Origin: Actinomadura luteofluorescens
Lineage (GTDB): Bacteria; Actinomycetota; Actinomycetes; Streptosporangiales; Streptosporangiaceae
Reading direction: 5' to 3'
Length of the DNA: 64,000 nt
Assembly (NCBI RefSeq): GCF_013409365.1
Contig: NZ_JACCBA010000001.1
Location: 1,240,001-1,304,000, forward strand
Shown one piece after another: positions 17,149 through 25,262 of the stretch. The notes beneath the pieces were generated by a model, which saw nothing but the letters and a program-made list of their open reading frames with translations, was not told where the DNA came from and did not search any database. Positions within the stretch are counted from its first letter, which is position 1. Each line of letters opens with the position of its first letter. A program made the translations under genes and the position numbers.

Positions 17149-17946
17149 CTAGGGCTTGCGGCCCACGGCGCCGTAGGCGTCCACCGCCTCCGGCTCGGCC
17201 GCCGTGTCCGGCCGCCAGTGCGTCACCGGGACGATGCCGGGCTCCACGAGTTCCAGCCCGTCGAAGAAGTGCCCGATCTCCTCGGGCGTCCGCAGGACGA
17301 GGTGCGCGTTGCCCGCCGCGTTCCAGACGTCGACGATGCGGTCGGACGCCTCTCCGTGCACGACGTTCGTCCCGTCGTACATGGCGAAGTAGCTGCCGGA
17401 GGGCACCGCGTCCATGAGCCGCCGCACGATCCGGTAGGCCTCGTCGTTGTCGGGGACGAACTCCAGGATGCCCATCAGGGTGAACGCGATCGGGCGGCTG
17501 AAGTCGAGCGTCTCGGCGGCGCCCTCCAGGATCGTGCCGGGGTCGCGCAGGTCCGCGTGGATGTAGGCGGTGCTCCCCTCGGGCGTGCTGGTGAGCAGGC
17601 CCTTCGCGTGCTCCAGGACCAGGGGGTCGTTGTCGACGTAGACGACCCTCGACTCGGGCGCGGCGCGCTGGGCGACCTCGTGGGTGTTGTCCACCGTGGG
17701 GAGCCCGGTGCCGACGTCGATGAACTGGCGGATGCCCGCCTCGGCGGCCAGATGCCACACCACCCGGTTCAGGAACAGCCGGGAGGCCCGTGCCAGCCGT
17801 GCGACGTCCGGCAGCATCCCGAGGATCTGGTCCCCGACCTCGCGGTCCACCGGATAGTTGTCCTTGCCGCCAAGCCAGTAGTTCCAGATGCGCGCAACAT
17901 GCGGGACGCTCGTGTCGATGCCGGACACGGGTTTCTGGTCGCTCAT
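17149..17946 (-). CDS. PF04672 S-adenosyl-methionine-dependent methyltransferase (copy 2)
   Basis: This 265-residue protein has the PF04672 features ARIWNYWLGGKDNYPVDREV, FIDVGTGLPTVDNTHE and VVYVDNDPLV, followed by FTLMGILEFVPDND. It is the second member of the family in this window. Copy 1 has HHVP where this copy has EFVP, so the active-site regions differ. The substrate is unknown. It lies downstream of the PepSY gene on the same strand with a short gap. Confidence 0.9.
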   Translation of the reverse strand: MSDQKPVSGIDTSVPHVARIWNYWLGGKDNYPVDREVGDQILGMLPDVARLARASRLFLNRVVWHLAAEAGIRQFIDVGTGLPTVDNTHEVAQRAAPESRVVYVDNDPLVLEHAKGLLTSTPEGSTAYIHADLRDPGTILEGAAETLDFSRPIAFTLMGILEFVPDNDEAYRIVRRLMDAVPSGSYFAMYDGTNVVHGEASDRIVDVWNAAGNAHLVLRTPEEIGHFFDGLELVEPGIVPVTHWRPDTAAEPEAVDAYGAVGRKP

Positions 17947-17988
17947 GCGCCACCCCCTCGGCCGTTCCCTTCCCGTTACGGAGGAAGG

Positions 17989-18357
17989 TCAGTCATCGTC
18001 GTCCGCCTTCCCGTCGTCCGCCTTCCCGGCGACCGCCTTGCCGGTCGCGGCGTCCACGATCACCTCGTGCTTCTTCCCGTCGGCGCCGACCACGTCGACC
18101 TCCCAGACGGTCCTGCCGTTGTCGTCGTCCAGCTCGATCTCATGGACCTCGCCGGGGACGGCCTTCAGCGCCGCGTCCGCGGCCTGCGTCAGCGAGACGG
18201 CCGGGCGGGCGGGCTTCCCGCCGGAGGGCGACGCGCCCTCCCCGCCGTCCGCCGCCGCGACCGCGGCCGTGGCTCCCCCGGCGGCGAGCGCGCCCGCGGC
18301 GACCACCGTGACCAGCAGGCCGCGGCCCGCGACCATGCGCCGTGCGTCGAACCTCAT
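17989..18357 (-). CDS. Exported PepSY-domain protein
   Basis: This 122-residue protein has an N-terminal signal peptide (basic MRFDARR, then a hydrophobic run ending in AAVAAADGG) and one PepSY domain (LTQAADAALKAVPGEVHEIEL, then WEVDVVGADGKKHEVIVDAATG). The tail is strongly acidic (repeated DDGK). PepSY domains bind or inhibit peptidases and act as extracellular sensors. I chose ATG 18357 because it gives a proper signal peptide and has GGGAGC upstream. It is divergent from the two-component system at 18491, an arrangement common for PepSY proteins that belong to the same envelope-stress circuit. Confidence 0.88.
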   Translation of the reverse strand: MRFDARRMVAGRGLLVTVVAAGALAAGGATAAVAAADGGEGASPSGGKPARPAVSLTQAADAALKAVPGEVHEIELDDDNGRTVWEVDVVGADGKKHEVIVDAATGKAVAGKADDGKADDDD

Positions 18358-18441
18358 CGAAGCTCCCATCTGCGGGTGTCGTGCCGGCCTTCGCGGCCGG
18401 ACCCTTCGCCATGGACGATGCCGGGCGTTCCTGTAGCGCCG

Positions 18442-18468
18442 CTGAAGGGACCTGAAGCCGCCTTCAGG
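18442..18468. promoter_or_regulatory. Three-half-site operator between PepSY gene and two-component system
   Basis: CTGAAG occurs at 18442-18447 and again exactly 10 bp later at 18452-18457. The second copy is the left arm of a dyad, CCTGAAG-CCGC-CTTCAGG (18451-18468). Half-sites spaced by one helical turn are the usual target of OmpR/PhoP-type regulators. The site lies 23-49 bp upstream of the response-regulator start and about 85-110 bp from the PepSY start, so it could control both. Confidence 0.55.
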
Positions 18469-18490
18469 TGCGGTTTGGCAGGCTGTGGGG

Positions 18491-19171
18491 ATGCGCCTGC
18501 TGATCGTCGAGGACGAGAGACGCCTGGCCGCCTCGCTCGCGCGGGGGCTGACGGCCGAGGGATTCGTGGTCGAGACCGTCCACGACGGCGCCGAGGGGCT
18601 GCACCGGGCGCTCGGCGGCGGGTACGACCTGATCCTCCTCGACATCATGCTGCCCGGGATGAACGGCTACCGGGTGTGCGCGGCGCTGCGCGCGGCGGGC
18701 GACGAGACGCCGATCCTGATGCTGACCGCCAAGGACGGCGAGTACGACGAGGCGGAGGGCCTGGACACCGGCGCGGACGACTACCTCACCAAGCCGTTCT
18801 CCTACGTGGTGCTGGTGGCCCGCGTCCGCGCGCTGCTGCGCCGCCGGACGCGGGGCGCGGCGCCCGCCATCGTGCTCGGCGACCTCACGGTCGACCCGGC
18901 CGCGCGGCGCGTGCACCGGGGCGAGGTCGAGGTGGAGCTCACCGCCAAGGAGTTCGCGGTGCTGGAGCACCTGGCGTCGAACGCGGGCCGGGTCGTCTCG
19001 AAGGCCCAGATCATCGAGGCGGTGTGGGACCTCGCCTACGGCGGGGACCCCAACATCGTCGAGGTGTACGTGAGCGCGCTGCGCCGCAAGCTCGACGTCC
19101 CGTTCGGGCGCCGGTCGATCACGACGGTGCGGGGCGCCGGGTACCGGCTGGCCCGGGACGGGGGCGCCTGA
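18491..19171 (+). CDS. OmpR/PhoP-type response regulator
   Basis: This 226-residue regulator has a receiver domain with phosphoacceptor D51 in LILLDIMLPGMNG and Lys 101 in DDYLTKPFSY. It is followed by a winged-helix DNA-binding domain (ELTAKEFAVLEHLASNAG, then VEVYVSALRRKLD and the TVRGAGYRL wing). It is separated from the kinase gene by one base, so the two are cotranscribed. The half-sites at 18442-18468 are probably its own target. With the divergent PepSY gene it forms an envelope-sensing set. Confidence 0.94.
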   Translation: MRLLIVEDERRLAASLARGLTAEGFVVETVHDGAEGLHRALGGGYDLILLDIMLPGMNGYRVCAALRAAGDETPILMLTAKDGEYDEAEGLDTGADDYLTKPFSYVVLVARVRALLRRRTRGAAPAIVLGDLTVDPAARRVHRGEVEVELTAKEFAVLEHLASNAGRVVSKAQIIEAVWDLAYGGDPNIVEVYVSALRRKLDVPFGRRSITTVRGAGYRLARDGGA

Positions 19172-19172
19172 C

Positions 19173-20591
19173 ATGGCCCGCCGCCCGACGTCCGTCCGCG
19201 CCAGGACGACCCTGGGCGCGACCGCCGTGGTGGCCGTCGCGCTCGTCGCCGCCGGGCTCGCGGTGGTGCTGCTGCTGCGCTCCAACCTCGGCGGCCAGGC
19301 AGACCTGAAGGCGGAGGTGGCGGCGCGCGAGGTGGCCTCGCAGCTCGCGAGCGGCACCCCGTTCGCGGCGCTCGACCTGCCGGACGGGGAGGACCGTCCC
19401 GTGCAGGTCGTGGACGAGGAGGGCCGGGTTCTGGCGGCCAGTGAGGACCTGCGGGAGATCCACGGAACCGGCTCTCCCGCCGTGCGGCCCGTGCGGCCGC
19501 CGCAGGGCGGCGACGATGACGACCGCGGTGACGACGACCCGGCGCGCGGCGAGATGGCGGGCGGCGACCCGGACCTCACCACGGGCCGCGCGACCGTGGA
19601 CGACAGCACGGCCGTCTACCGGTTCGCGGCGGTCGAGGTCACGACGCCGCGGGACGAGACGGTGACCGTCTACGCGGGCGCCGACCTGGCCGCCGCCCGG
19701 GACGCGGTGGGCACCGCGGTCCGGGCGATGCTCGCGGGTCTGCCGCCCCTGCTCGCGGTCGTCGCGGGCGTGACGTGGCTGGTCACGCGGCGGGCGCTGC
19801 GCCCGGTGGAGGCGGTCCGGGCGGAGCTGGCCGAGATCACCTCTTCCGGCGACCTGGCCCGGCGGGTGCCCGTCCCGGACGCGCGGGACGAGATCGCCGG
19901 GCTCGCCGCGACGACGAACGCGACGCTCGCCGCGCTGGAGGAGTCGGTGGCGCGGCAGCGCGGGTTCGTGGCGGACGCCTCGCACGAGCTGCGCAGCCCC
20001 ATCGCCTCGCTGCGCACCCAGCTGGAGGTGGCCGCCGCGCACCCGGAGCTGCTGGACGTCGGCGGGCTCACCGAGGACGTCCTGCGGCTCCAGCGGCTGG
20101 CCGCCGACCTGCTGCTCCTCGCCCGCATCGACGCCGGGGACCGCCCGCCGGCCAGGCCCGTCGCGCTCGGCGAACTCGTCCTGGACGAGCTGGAGCGCCG
20201 CGCGGCGGGCGACCGGATCGCCGTCCAGGCGTCGATCGGGGCCGATCCGCGGGTCATGGGCGTGCCGGGGCGGCTGGCGCGGGTGGTCGGCAACCTGCTC
20301 GACAACGCCCAGCGGCACGCGCGCTCGGCGGTCCGGCTGTCGGTGGACGAGGAGGCGGGCGCGGCGGTGGTGCGGGTCGCCGACGACGGGCCGGGGGTGC
20401 CGCCCGCCGACCGCGAGCGGATCTTCGAGCGGTTCGTGCGGCTGGACGACGCGCGCAGCCGGGACGAGGGCGGCGCGGGTCTCGGGCTGGCCATCGCCCG
20501 CGACCTGGTGCTGGCGCACGGCGGAGACCTCGCCGTGCGCGAGGCCCCCGGCGGCGGTGCGCTGTTCGAGGTGCGACTGCCGGCCTTGTGA
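19173..20591 (+). CDS. Sensor histidine kinase (HisKA type)
   Basis: This 472-residue kinase has two membrane helices (about residues 15-36 and 186-206) flanking an extracytoplasmic sensor of about 150 residues. An acidic stretch (GGDDDDRGDDD) in the sensor may bind cations. A HAMP linker follows (TRRALRPVEAVRAEL). The phosphoacceptor is H271 in FVADASHELRSPIAS. The ATPase domain has the N box VGNLLDNAQRHA and the G boxes VADDGPGVPP and GGAGLGLAIAR. It is the partner of the upstream OmpR-type regulator and ends close to the convergent acyl-CoA dehydrogenase gene. Confidence 0.93.
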   Translation: MARRPTSVRARTTLGATAVVAVALVAAGLAVVLLLRSNLGGQADLKAEVAAREVASQLASGTPFAALDLPDGEDRPVQVVDEEGRVLAASEDLREIHGTGSPAVRPVRPPQGGDDDDRGDDDPARGEMAGGDPDLTTGRATVDDSTAVYRFAAVEVTTPRDETVTVYAGADLAAARDAVGTAVRAMLAGLPPLLAVVAGVTWLVTRRALRPVEAVRAELAEITSSGDLARRVPVPDARDEIAGLAATTNATLAALEESVARQRGFVADASHELRSPIASLRTQLEVAAAHPELLDVGGLTEDVLRLQRLAADLLLLARIDAGDRPPARPVALGELVLDELERRAAGDRIAVQASIGADPRVMGVPGRLARVVGNLLDNAQRHARSAVRLSVDEEAGAAVVRVADDGPGVPPADRERIFERFVRLDDARSRDEGGAGLGLAIARDLVLAHGGDLAVREAPGGGALFEVRLPAL

Positions 20592-20610
20592 CCCGGCTCC
20601 CCGGGGCCGG

Positions 20611-21780
20611 TTACTTGAGGAGCTGGCGGGCCATGACCATGCGCTGGATCTGGTTGGTGCCCTCGTAGATCTGGGTGATCTTGGCGTCGCGCATCATCCG
20701 CTCCACCGGGAACTCCCGCGTGTACCCGTACCCGCCCAGCAACTGCACCGCGTCGGTCGTCACGTCCATCGCCACATCCGAGGCCAGCGTCTTGCACGCC
20801 GACGACACGAACGTCAGATCCGGCACCCGCTCCCCGCCCATTGCCCGCTCGGACTTCACCGCCGCGTGATACGTCAGCTGCCGCGCCCCCTCCAGCCGCA
20901 TCGCCATGTCGGCCAGCATGAACTGCACACCCTGGAAATCCGCGACCGCCTTGCCGAACTGCCGCCGCTGCTTGACATACCCCACCGCGAAATCCAGCGC
21001 CCCCTGCGCGATCCCCAGCGCCTGCGCCGCGATCGTGATCCGCGTATGGTCCAACGTCGCCAGCGCCGTCCTGAACCCCGTCCCCGGCTCACCGATCATC
21101 CGATCGGCCGGAACCCGCACCCCCTCCAGCACCACCTGACGCGTCGGCGACCCCTTGATCCCCAACTTGCGCTCCTTGGCCCCGAACGACACCCCCGCAT
21201 CCTCCTGCGAGTCCACCACGAACGCCGAGATCCCCCGCGCCCCCGCACCCGGCTCGGTCACCGCCATCACCGTGTAGAACCGCGACACCCCCGCATTGGT
21301 GATCCACATCTTCGCGCCGTCCAGCACCCAGTGATCCCCATCACGCACCGCACGCGTCCGCATCCCCGCCGCGTCCGACCCCGCATCCGCCTCCGACAAC
21401 GCATACGAGAACATCGCCTCCCCCCGCGCCACCGCCGGAAGAAACCGCTCCTTCAACCCCTCCGACCCCGCCAACAGCACCGGAACCGTCCCCAGCTTGT
21501 TCACCGCCGGGATCAACGACGAGGACGCGCACACCCGCGCCACCTCCTCGATCACGATCACCGTCGCCAAAGCATCGGCCCCCGCACCCCCGTACGATTC
21601 CGGCACGTGCACCGCATGCAGATCACCCGCCACCAGCGCGTCCAACGCCTCCTGCGGGAACCGCGACTCCTCGTCCACCTCCGCCGCGAAAGGAGCGATC
21701 TTGGCCTCGGCCAGCTCACGCACCGAACGCCGCAACAGCTCGTGCTCCTCCGACGGCGCGTACGCGGGAAAGTCGCTCAT
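20611..21780 (-). CDS. Acyl-CoA dehydrogenase
   Basis: This 389-residue flavoenzyme catalyses the first oxidation step of fatty-acid or branched-chain acyl-CoA breakdown. It has the normal family length and order: an N-terminal helical domain, the FAD- and substrate-binding segment YALSEADAGSDAAGMRTRA, WITNAGVSRFYTVMA, and a C-terminal helical domain. The catalytic glutamate is in QIYEGTNQIQR. It resembles the FadE25-type short/medium-chain group. It is preceded by a tandem repeat (21812-21842) that may be its operator. Confidence 0.93.
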   Translation of the reverse strand: MSDFPAYAPSEEHELLRRSVRELAEAKIAPFAAEVDEESRFPQEALDALVAGDLHAVHVPESYGGAGADALATVIVIEEVARVCASSSLIPAVNKLGTVPVLLAGSEGLKERFLPAVARGEAMFSYALSEADAGSDAAGMRTRAVRDGDHWVLDGAKMWITNAGVSRFYTVMAVTEPGAGARGISAFVVDSQEDAGVSFGAKERKLGIKGSPTRQVVLEGVRVPADRMIGEPGTGFRTALATLDHTRITIAAQALGIAQGALDFAVGYVKQRRQFGKAVADFQGVQFMLADMAMRLEGARQLTYHAAVKSERAMGGERVPDLTFVSSACKTLASDVAMDVTTDAVQLLGGYGYTREFPVERMMRDAKITQIYEGTNQIQRMVMARQLLK

Positions 21781-21811
21781 CGTTCCTCCAGGATGCCGGG
21801 GCCGCGGGCCG

Positions 21812-21842
21812 ATATTTTGACGGCCAATATTTGGACGCCAAA
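21812..21842. promoter_or_regulatory. Tandem operator-like repeat upstream of acyl-CoA dehydrogenase
   Basis: Two near-identical 16-base units overlap by one base: ATATTTTGACGGCCAA (21812-21827) and ATATTTGGACGCCAAA (21827-21842). Within the second, TTGG-ACG-CCAA is a small dyad. The element is AT-rich in a GC-rich context and lies 32-62 bp upstream of the dehydrogenase start. Such tandem sites are typical for TetR-type regulators of fatty-acid genes, but the cognate regulator is not adjacent. Confidence 0.45.
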
Positions 21843-21883
21843 TTAAGCGAGCGGGCGGACGCCGTCAAGGCGCTCCCCGGTGG

Positions 21884-22759
21884 TCACAGGTGGCGCAGCA
21901 GCAGGGCGAGCGCCGGATTGTCGTTGCCGCGCCGCCAGGTCAGGCTCAGCTCCACGGGGGCCGGATCGGGCAGGTCGACGGGCCGGAACACCACGCCCGC
22001 GTAGCGCAGCCGGGCCGCCGCCGCGGGCACGAGCGCGAGCCCCCAGCCGCAGCTGACCAGCGCGAGGATGCTGTGCACCTGGCTGAGGTACTGCGCGTAC
22101 ACGGGCGAGACGCGGGCCTGCCGGAACAGGCTGACCAGCAGTTCGTGGAAGTAGCGGGCCTCGACGGGGGAGTACATGAGGAACCGCCGCCCGTCGAGGT
22201 CGGCGAGCGGGACCGGGCCGTCCCCCTCCGCCAGGGGATGGCCGTGCGGGACCGCGGCGAGCAGGGGCTCGCGGTCGGCGGGGCGCTCCTCCAGGTCGGG
22301 GTCGCTCACCGGCGGCCGGACGAGCCCGAGGTCCAGGCCGCCCTCGGCGAGGGCGCGCACCTGGTCGCGGGTCACCATCTCCCGCAGCACGATCTCCACG
22401 TCCGGGAGCGCCGCGCGGGCGGCCTCCAGCACCCGGCCGAGCGTGGCGTGGGCGCTCGCGGCGGTGAAGCCGAGGGTGATCGTCCCCGCCTCCCCCGCCG
22501 ACACCTGCCGGACGGACATCGCGGCGTGGTCGGCCTGCTGGAGCAGCCGGCGGGCCTCGACGAGGAACGCGCGCCCGGCGGGGGTGAGGCGCACCGAGCG
22601 GTTCGTCCGGTCGAACAGCCGCACCTTCAGTTCGTTCTCCAGCAGCTGGATCTGGCGGCTGAGCGGCGGCTGCGTCATGCGCAGGCGCCGGGCGGCGCGG
22701 CCGAAGTGCAGTTCCTCGGCGACGGCCACGAAGTTCGCCAGCTGGGTGAGCGTGAACAT
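21884..22759 (-). CDS. LysR-type regulator of the galactarate/talarate genes
   Basis: This 291-residue regulator has an N-terminal winged helix (FTLTQLANFVAVAEELHFGR, then RLRMTQPPLSRQIQLLENEL) and a periplasmic-binding-like effector domain. It resembles the CatR/BenM-type group. I chose the ATG at 22759, which gives the usual short N terminus; a longer frame from 22819 would add 20 unlikely residues. It is divergent from KdgD, with 74 bp between the starts, so it is the probable activator of the sugar-acid genes and most likely responds to an aldarate or its breakdown product. Confidence 0.9.
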   Translation of the reverse strand: MFTLTQLANFVAVAEELHFGRAARRLRMTQPPLSRQIQLLENELKVRLFDRTNRSVRLTPAGRAFLVEARRLLQQADHAAMSVRQVSAGEAGTITLGFTAASAHATLGRVLEAARAALPDVEIVLREMVTRDQVRALAEGGLDLGLVRPPVSDPDLEERPADREPLLAAVPHGHPLAEGDGPVPLADLDGRRFLMYSPVEARYFHELLVSLFRQARVSPVYAQYLSQVHSILALVSCGWGLALVPAAAARLRYAGVVFRPVDLPDPAPVELSLTWRRGNDNPALALLLRHL

Positions 22760-22833
22760 CGATTCGCTTCGGGTATCAGTGGATGCGTTTTCTGTGTTGG
22801 ACCTGGATCGATCGACCATCCTAGCCTCGGGGC

Positions 22834-23748
22834 ATGAAGCAGACCGCGCCCGACGAGATCGCCCGGCGGCTCGGGTCCGGGCTCCTGTCGTTCCCCGTCA
22901 CCCACTTCCGCGACGACCTGTCGTTCGACGAGGACGCCTACCGCGAGAACATCGCCCGCCTCGGCGCGTACGACGTGGCGGGCCTGTTCGCGGCGGGCGG
23001 GACGGGCGAGTTCTTCTCACTGACGCCGGACGAGGTCGGCCGGGTGGTGCGCGCGGCGGTCGCGGAGGCGCCGGACGGCGTCCCGGTGGTCGCGCCCGCC
23101 GGGTACGGGACGGCGCAGGCCGTGCGGATGGCCGAGGACGCCGAGCGCGCGGGCGCCGACGGGGTGCTGCTGTTCCCGCCCTACCTCACCGAGGCCTCGC
23201 AGGAGGGCCTGGCGGCGCACGTCCGGGCGGTGTGCCGGGCCACCCGCCTCGGCGTGACGGTCTACAGCCGCGCCAACGCCGTCTACCAGGACGCGACGAT
23301 CGCCGAGCTGGCCGACGCGTGCCCGAACCTCGTCGGCTTCAAGGACGGCGTCGGCGATCTGGAGCTGATGACGCGGATCCGGTCCCGCCTCGGCGACCGC
23401 CTCGTCTACGTCGGCGGGCTGCCGACCGCCGAGACGTTCGCCCTCCCCTACCGGGAGATGGGCGTCACGACGTACTCGTCGGCGATCTTCAACTTCGCCC
23501 CGGAGTTCGCGCTCGCCTTCCACGCCGCCGTCCTCGCCGGCGACCGGGCGGGGGTCCACCGGCGGCTGGCGGAGTTCGTCCTGCCGTACTGCGAGATCCG
23601 CAACCGCCGCAAGGGATACGCGGTGAGCATCGTCAAGGCCGGCATGCGGGTCACCGGACGTCCCGCCGGCCCCGTCCGCCCGCCGCTGACGGACCTGACC
23701 GGGGACGAGACGGCACGGCTCGCGGAACTCGTGAAGCGGGTGCGCTGA
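22834..23748 (+). CDS. kdgD: 5-dehydro-4-deoxyglucarate dehydratase
   Basis: This 304-residue enzyme of the dihydrodipicolinate-synthase family converts 5-keto-4-deoxy-D-glucarate to 2-oxoglutarate semialdehyde, with loss of water and CO2. The Schiff-base lysine is K170 in [13 protein letters not shown], and the proton-relay tyrosine is Y144 in VTVYSRAN. The [11 protein letters not shown] terminus and [13 protein letters not shown] loop (carboxylate binding) match KdgD rather than DapA. A TAGCCT element lies 6 bases before the ATG and no Shine-Dalgarno sequence is seen, so the mRNA may be leaderless. The gene ends one base before the sugar-acid dehydratase gene. Confidence 0.92.
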   Translation: MKQTAPDEIARRLGSGLLSFPVTHFRDDLSFDEDAYRENIARLGAYDVAGLFAAGGTGEFFSLTPDEVGRVVRAAVAEAPDGVPVVAPAGYGTAQAVRMAEDAERAGADGVLLFPPYLTEASQEGLAAHVRAVCRATRLGVTVYSRANAVYQDATIAELADACPNLVGFKDGVGDLELMTRIRSRLGDRLVYVGGLPTAETFALPYREMGVTTYSSAIFNFAPEFALAFHAAVLAGDRAGVHRRLAEFVLPYCEIRNRRKGYAVSIVKAGMRVTGRPAGPVRPPLTDLTGDETARLAELVKRVR

Positions 23749-23749
23749 G

Positions 23750-24895
23750 ATGGCGGGCGCCGAGGCGGTCCTCGACCGGATCGCCTGGATCGAGCTGTCG
23801 TCGGTCACGCTGCCGCTCGCCGCGCCCGTCAGCGACGCGAAGGTGCTCACCGGGCGGCAGCGGCCGATGACCGAGGTGGTGTTCCTGTTCGCCGAGATCG
23901 GCACCGAGCAGGGCCACGAGGGCGTCGGCTTCGGGTACTCCAAGCGCGCGGGCGGGCCCGGCCAGTTCGCGCACGCCGCCGAGATCGCCCCCGCCGCCGT
24001 CGGCGAGGATCCGAGCGACATCGGCAGGATCGGGACGAAGCTGGCATGGGCGGGGGCGTCGGCCGGGCGCGGCGGCCTCGCCGGGCAGGCGATCGCCGCC
24101 ATCGACATCGCGCTGTGGGACCTGAAGGCCAGGCGCGCGGGCCTGCCGCTCGCCAAGCTCCTCGGAGCGCACCGCGACTCCGTCCGCTGCTACGACACCA
24201 CGGGCGGGTTCCTCGGCGCACCGCTGGAGGAGGTGCTCGACAACGCGGCCGCCTCCGCGCGGGCCGGGATCGGCGGCGTCAAGATCAAGGTCGGGCATCC
24301 CGACCACGCCGAGGACCTGCGCCGCGTCGCGGCCGTCCGGGAGCGGCTCGGCGACGGGTTCCCGCTCATGGTGGACGCCAACCAGCAGTGGGACCGGCCG
24401 GCCGCGCGCCGGATGGGGCGCGCGCTGGAGGAGTTCGGCCTCACCTGGATCGAGGAGCCCCTGGACGCCCACGACGCCGAGGGGCACGCCGCGCTGGTGC
24501 GGGCGCTCGACACCCCCGTCGCGAGCGGGGAGATGCTGACCAGCGTGGCCGAGCACCGCGAGCTCATCGACCGGGGCGCCGTCGACGTCCTGCAGCCGGA
24601 CGCCCCGCGCATCGGCGGCATCACCGGCTTCCTGAAGGTCGCCGCGCTCGCCGAGCACCGGCACCTGGCGCTCGCGCCGCACTTCGCGATGGAGATCCAT
24701 CTGCATCTGGCGGCCGCGTACCCGTCCGAGCCGTGGGTGGAGCACTTCGACTGGCTCGGCCCGCTGTTCGAGGAGCGGCTCACCATCGAGGGCGGGCGGA
24801 TGCACGTCCCGTCCCGTCCCGGTCTCGGCATCACGCTCAGCGAGCGGGCCCGCGCCTGGACGACGCGGCGGGCCCTCGCCGGCGCCCGGCCCTGA
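23750..24895 (+). CDS. Enolase-superfamily aldarate dehydratase (galactarate/L-talarate type)
   Basis: This 381-residue enzyme of the mandelate-racemase subgroup should dehydrate galactarate or L-talarate to 5-keto-4-deoxyglucarate, the KdgD substrate. The N-terminal loop GFGYSKRAGGPGQF is characteristic of talarate/galactarate dehydratase. Catalytic residues are K178 and K180 in the KIK motif, metal ligands D209, E235 and E261 (VDANQQWD, WIEEPLDA, ASGEML), and H311 in LAPHF. Glucarate dehydratase is a less likely alternative because its KxK region and loop differ. It is cotranscribed with kdgD. No sugar-acid transporter or 2-oxoglutarate-semialdehyde dehydrogenase is adjacent. Confidence 0.85.
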   Translation: MAGAEAVLDRIAWIELSSVTLPLAAPVSDAKVLTGRQRPMTEVVFLFAEIGTEQGHEGVGFGYSKRAGGPGQFAHAAEIAPAAVGEDPSDIGRIGTKLAWAGASAGRGGLAGQAIAAIDIALWDLKARRAGLPLAKLLGAHRDSVRCYDTTGGFLGAPLEEVLDNAAASARAGIGGVKIKVGHPDHAEDLRRVAAVRERLGDGFPLMVDANQQWDRPAARRMGRALEEFGLTWIEEPLDAHDAEGHAALVRALDTPVASGEMLTSVAEHRELIDRGAVDVLQPDAPRIGGITGFLKVAALAEHRHLALAPHFAMEIHLHLAAAYPSEPWVEHFDWLGPLFEERLTIEGGRMHVPSRPGLGITLSERARAWTTRRALAGARP

Positions 24896-24914
24896 CCGGG
24901 CCGGGCCGGAGGAG

Positions 24915-24985
24915 CTGCTGGAGCAGGGGTCGAACCTGCATGACGTGATCCAGAATCACGCATCCTGCCCTTGGATGATCCAGCA
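24915..24985 (-). tRNA. tRNA-Gln (CTG), atypical
   Basis: The minus strand folds into a 71-nt cloverleaf. The acceptor stem is TGCTGGA/TCCAGCA and the D stem is ATCC/GGAT with a short loop containing GGG. The anticodon stem is CGTGA/TCACG with loop TTCTGGA (anticodon CTG), and the T arm is GCAGG-TTCGACC-CCTGC with discriminator G. CCA is not encoded. The D loop is short and position 9 is C, so it is not a standard isoacceptor gene. It is the last of three tRNA genes on this strand. Confidence 0.8.
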
Positions 24986-24988
24986 CGG

Positions 24989-25066
24989 GTGCCCGCCGGC
25001 GGGCGGTGGCGTCCGCCCGCCGTGGGCACGGGGAGGACCGGCCGGGGGTCGTTACTCCCGCCGGTC
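24989..25066. terminator. Two GC-rich hairpins between tRNA genes
   Basis: Two inverted repeats fill the gap between the Gln and Gly-like tRNA genes. The first pairs 24989-25006 (GTGCCCGCCGGCGGGCGG) with 25013-25029 across a 6-nt loop. The second pairs GACCGGC (from 25036) with GCCGGTC (ending 25066). Neither has a U tract. They may end or process the tRNA transcript. Confidence 0.5.
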
Positions 25067-25074
25067 CAGTCCAG

Positions 25075-25146
25075 AGCCGCACCCGGGAATCGAACCCGGT
25101 TCTGCTGGGTGGAGACCAGCCGCCTCACCATTCAGGCCTGTGCGGC
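25075..25146 (-). tRNA. tRNA, anticodon TCC by position (Gly-like), atypical anticodon loop
   Basis: A 72-nt cloverleaf is clear: acceptor GCCGCAC/GTGCGGC, D stem GCCT/AGGC, anticodon stem GCTGG/CCAGC and T arm CCGGG-TTCGATT-CCCGG. The seven-base anticodon loop is TCTCCAC. By position the anticodon is TCC (Gly), and discriminator U73 agrees with tRNA-Gly. But base 33 is C instead of the nearly universal U, so function or identity may be altered. CCA is not encoded. Confidence 0.7.
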
Positions 25147-25189
25147 GCGCGGAGCAGGAAAGGCTCCGCCCGGTGGCCGTTCAAGGCCG

Positions 25190-25262
25190 TGGATCGGGCC
25201 GGACTCGAACCGGCATCCTCCCGCTTGCAAGGCGGGCGCTCTCCCCATTGAGCTACTGACCC
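25190..25262 (-). tRNA. tRNA-Ala (TGC), atypical acceptor stem
   Basis: A 73-nt cloverleaf: acceptor GGGTCAG/CCGATCC, D arm GCTC/GAGC, anticodon stem CCCGC/GCGGG with loop CTTGCAA (anticodon TGC) and T arm GCCGG-TTCGAGT-CCGGC, discriminator A. The acceptor stem has a G3:U70 wobble, the key identity element of tRNA-Ala, and an A6-C67 mismatch. CCA is not encoded. It is the first of the three-gene tRNA cluster on the minus strand. Confidence 0.85.

Noticed and set aside
24989..25066. A further tRNA gene between tRNA-Gln and the Gly-like tRNA
   Set aside because: The sequence folds into two simple hairpins but has no T-loop TTCGA or anticodon arm.
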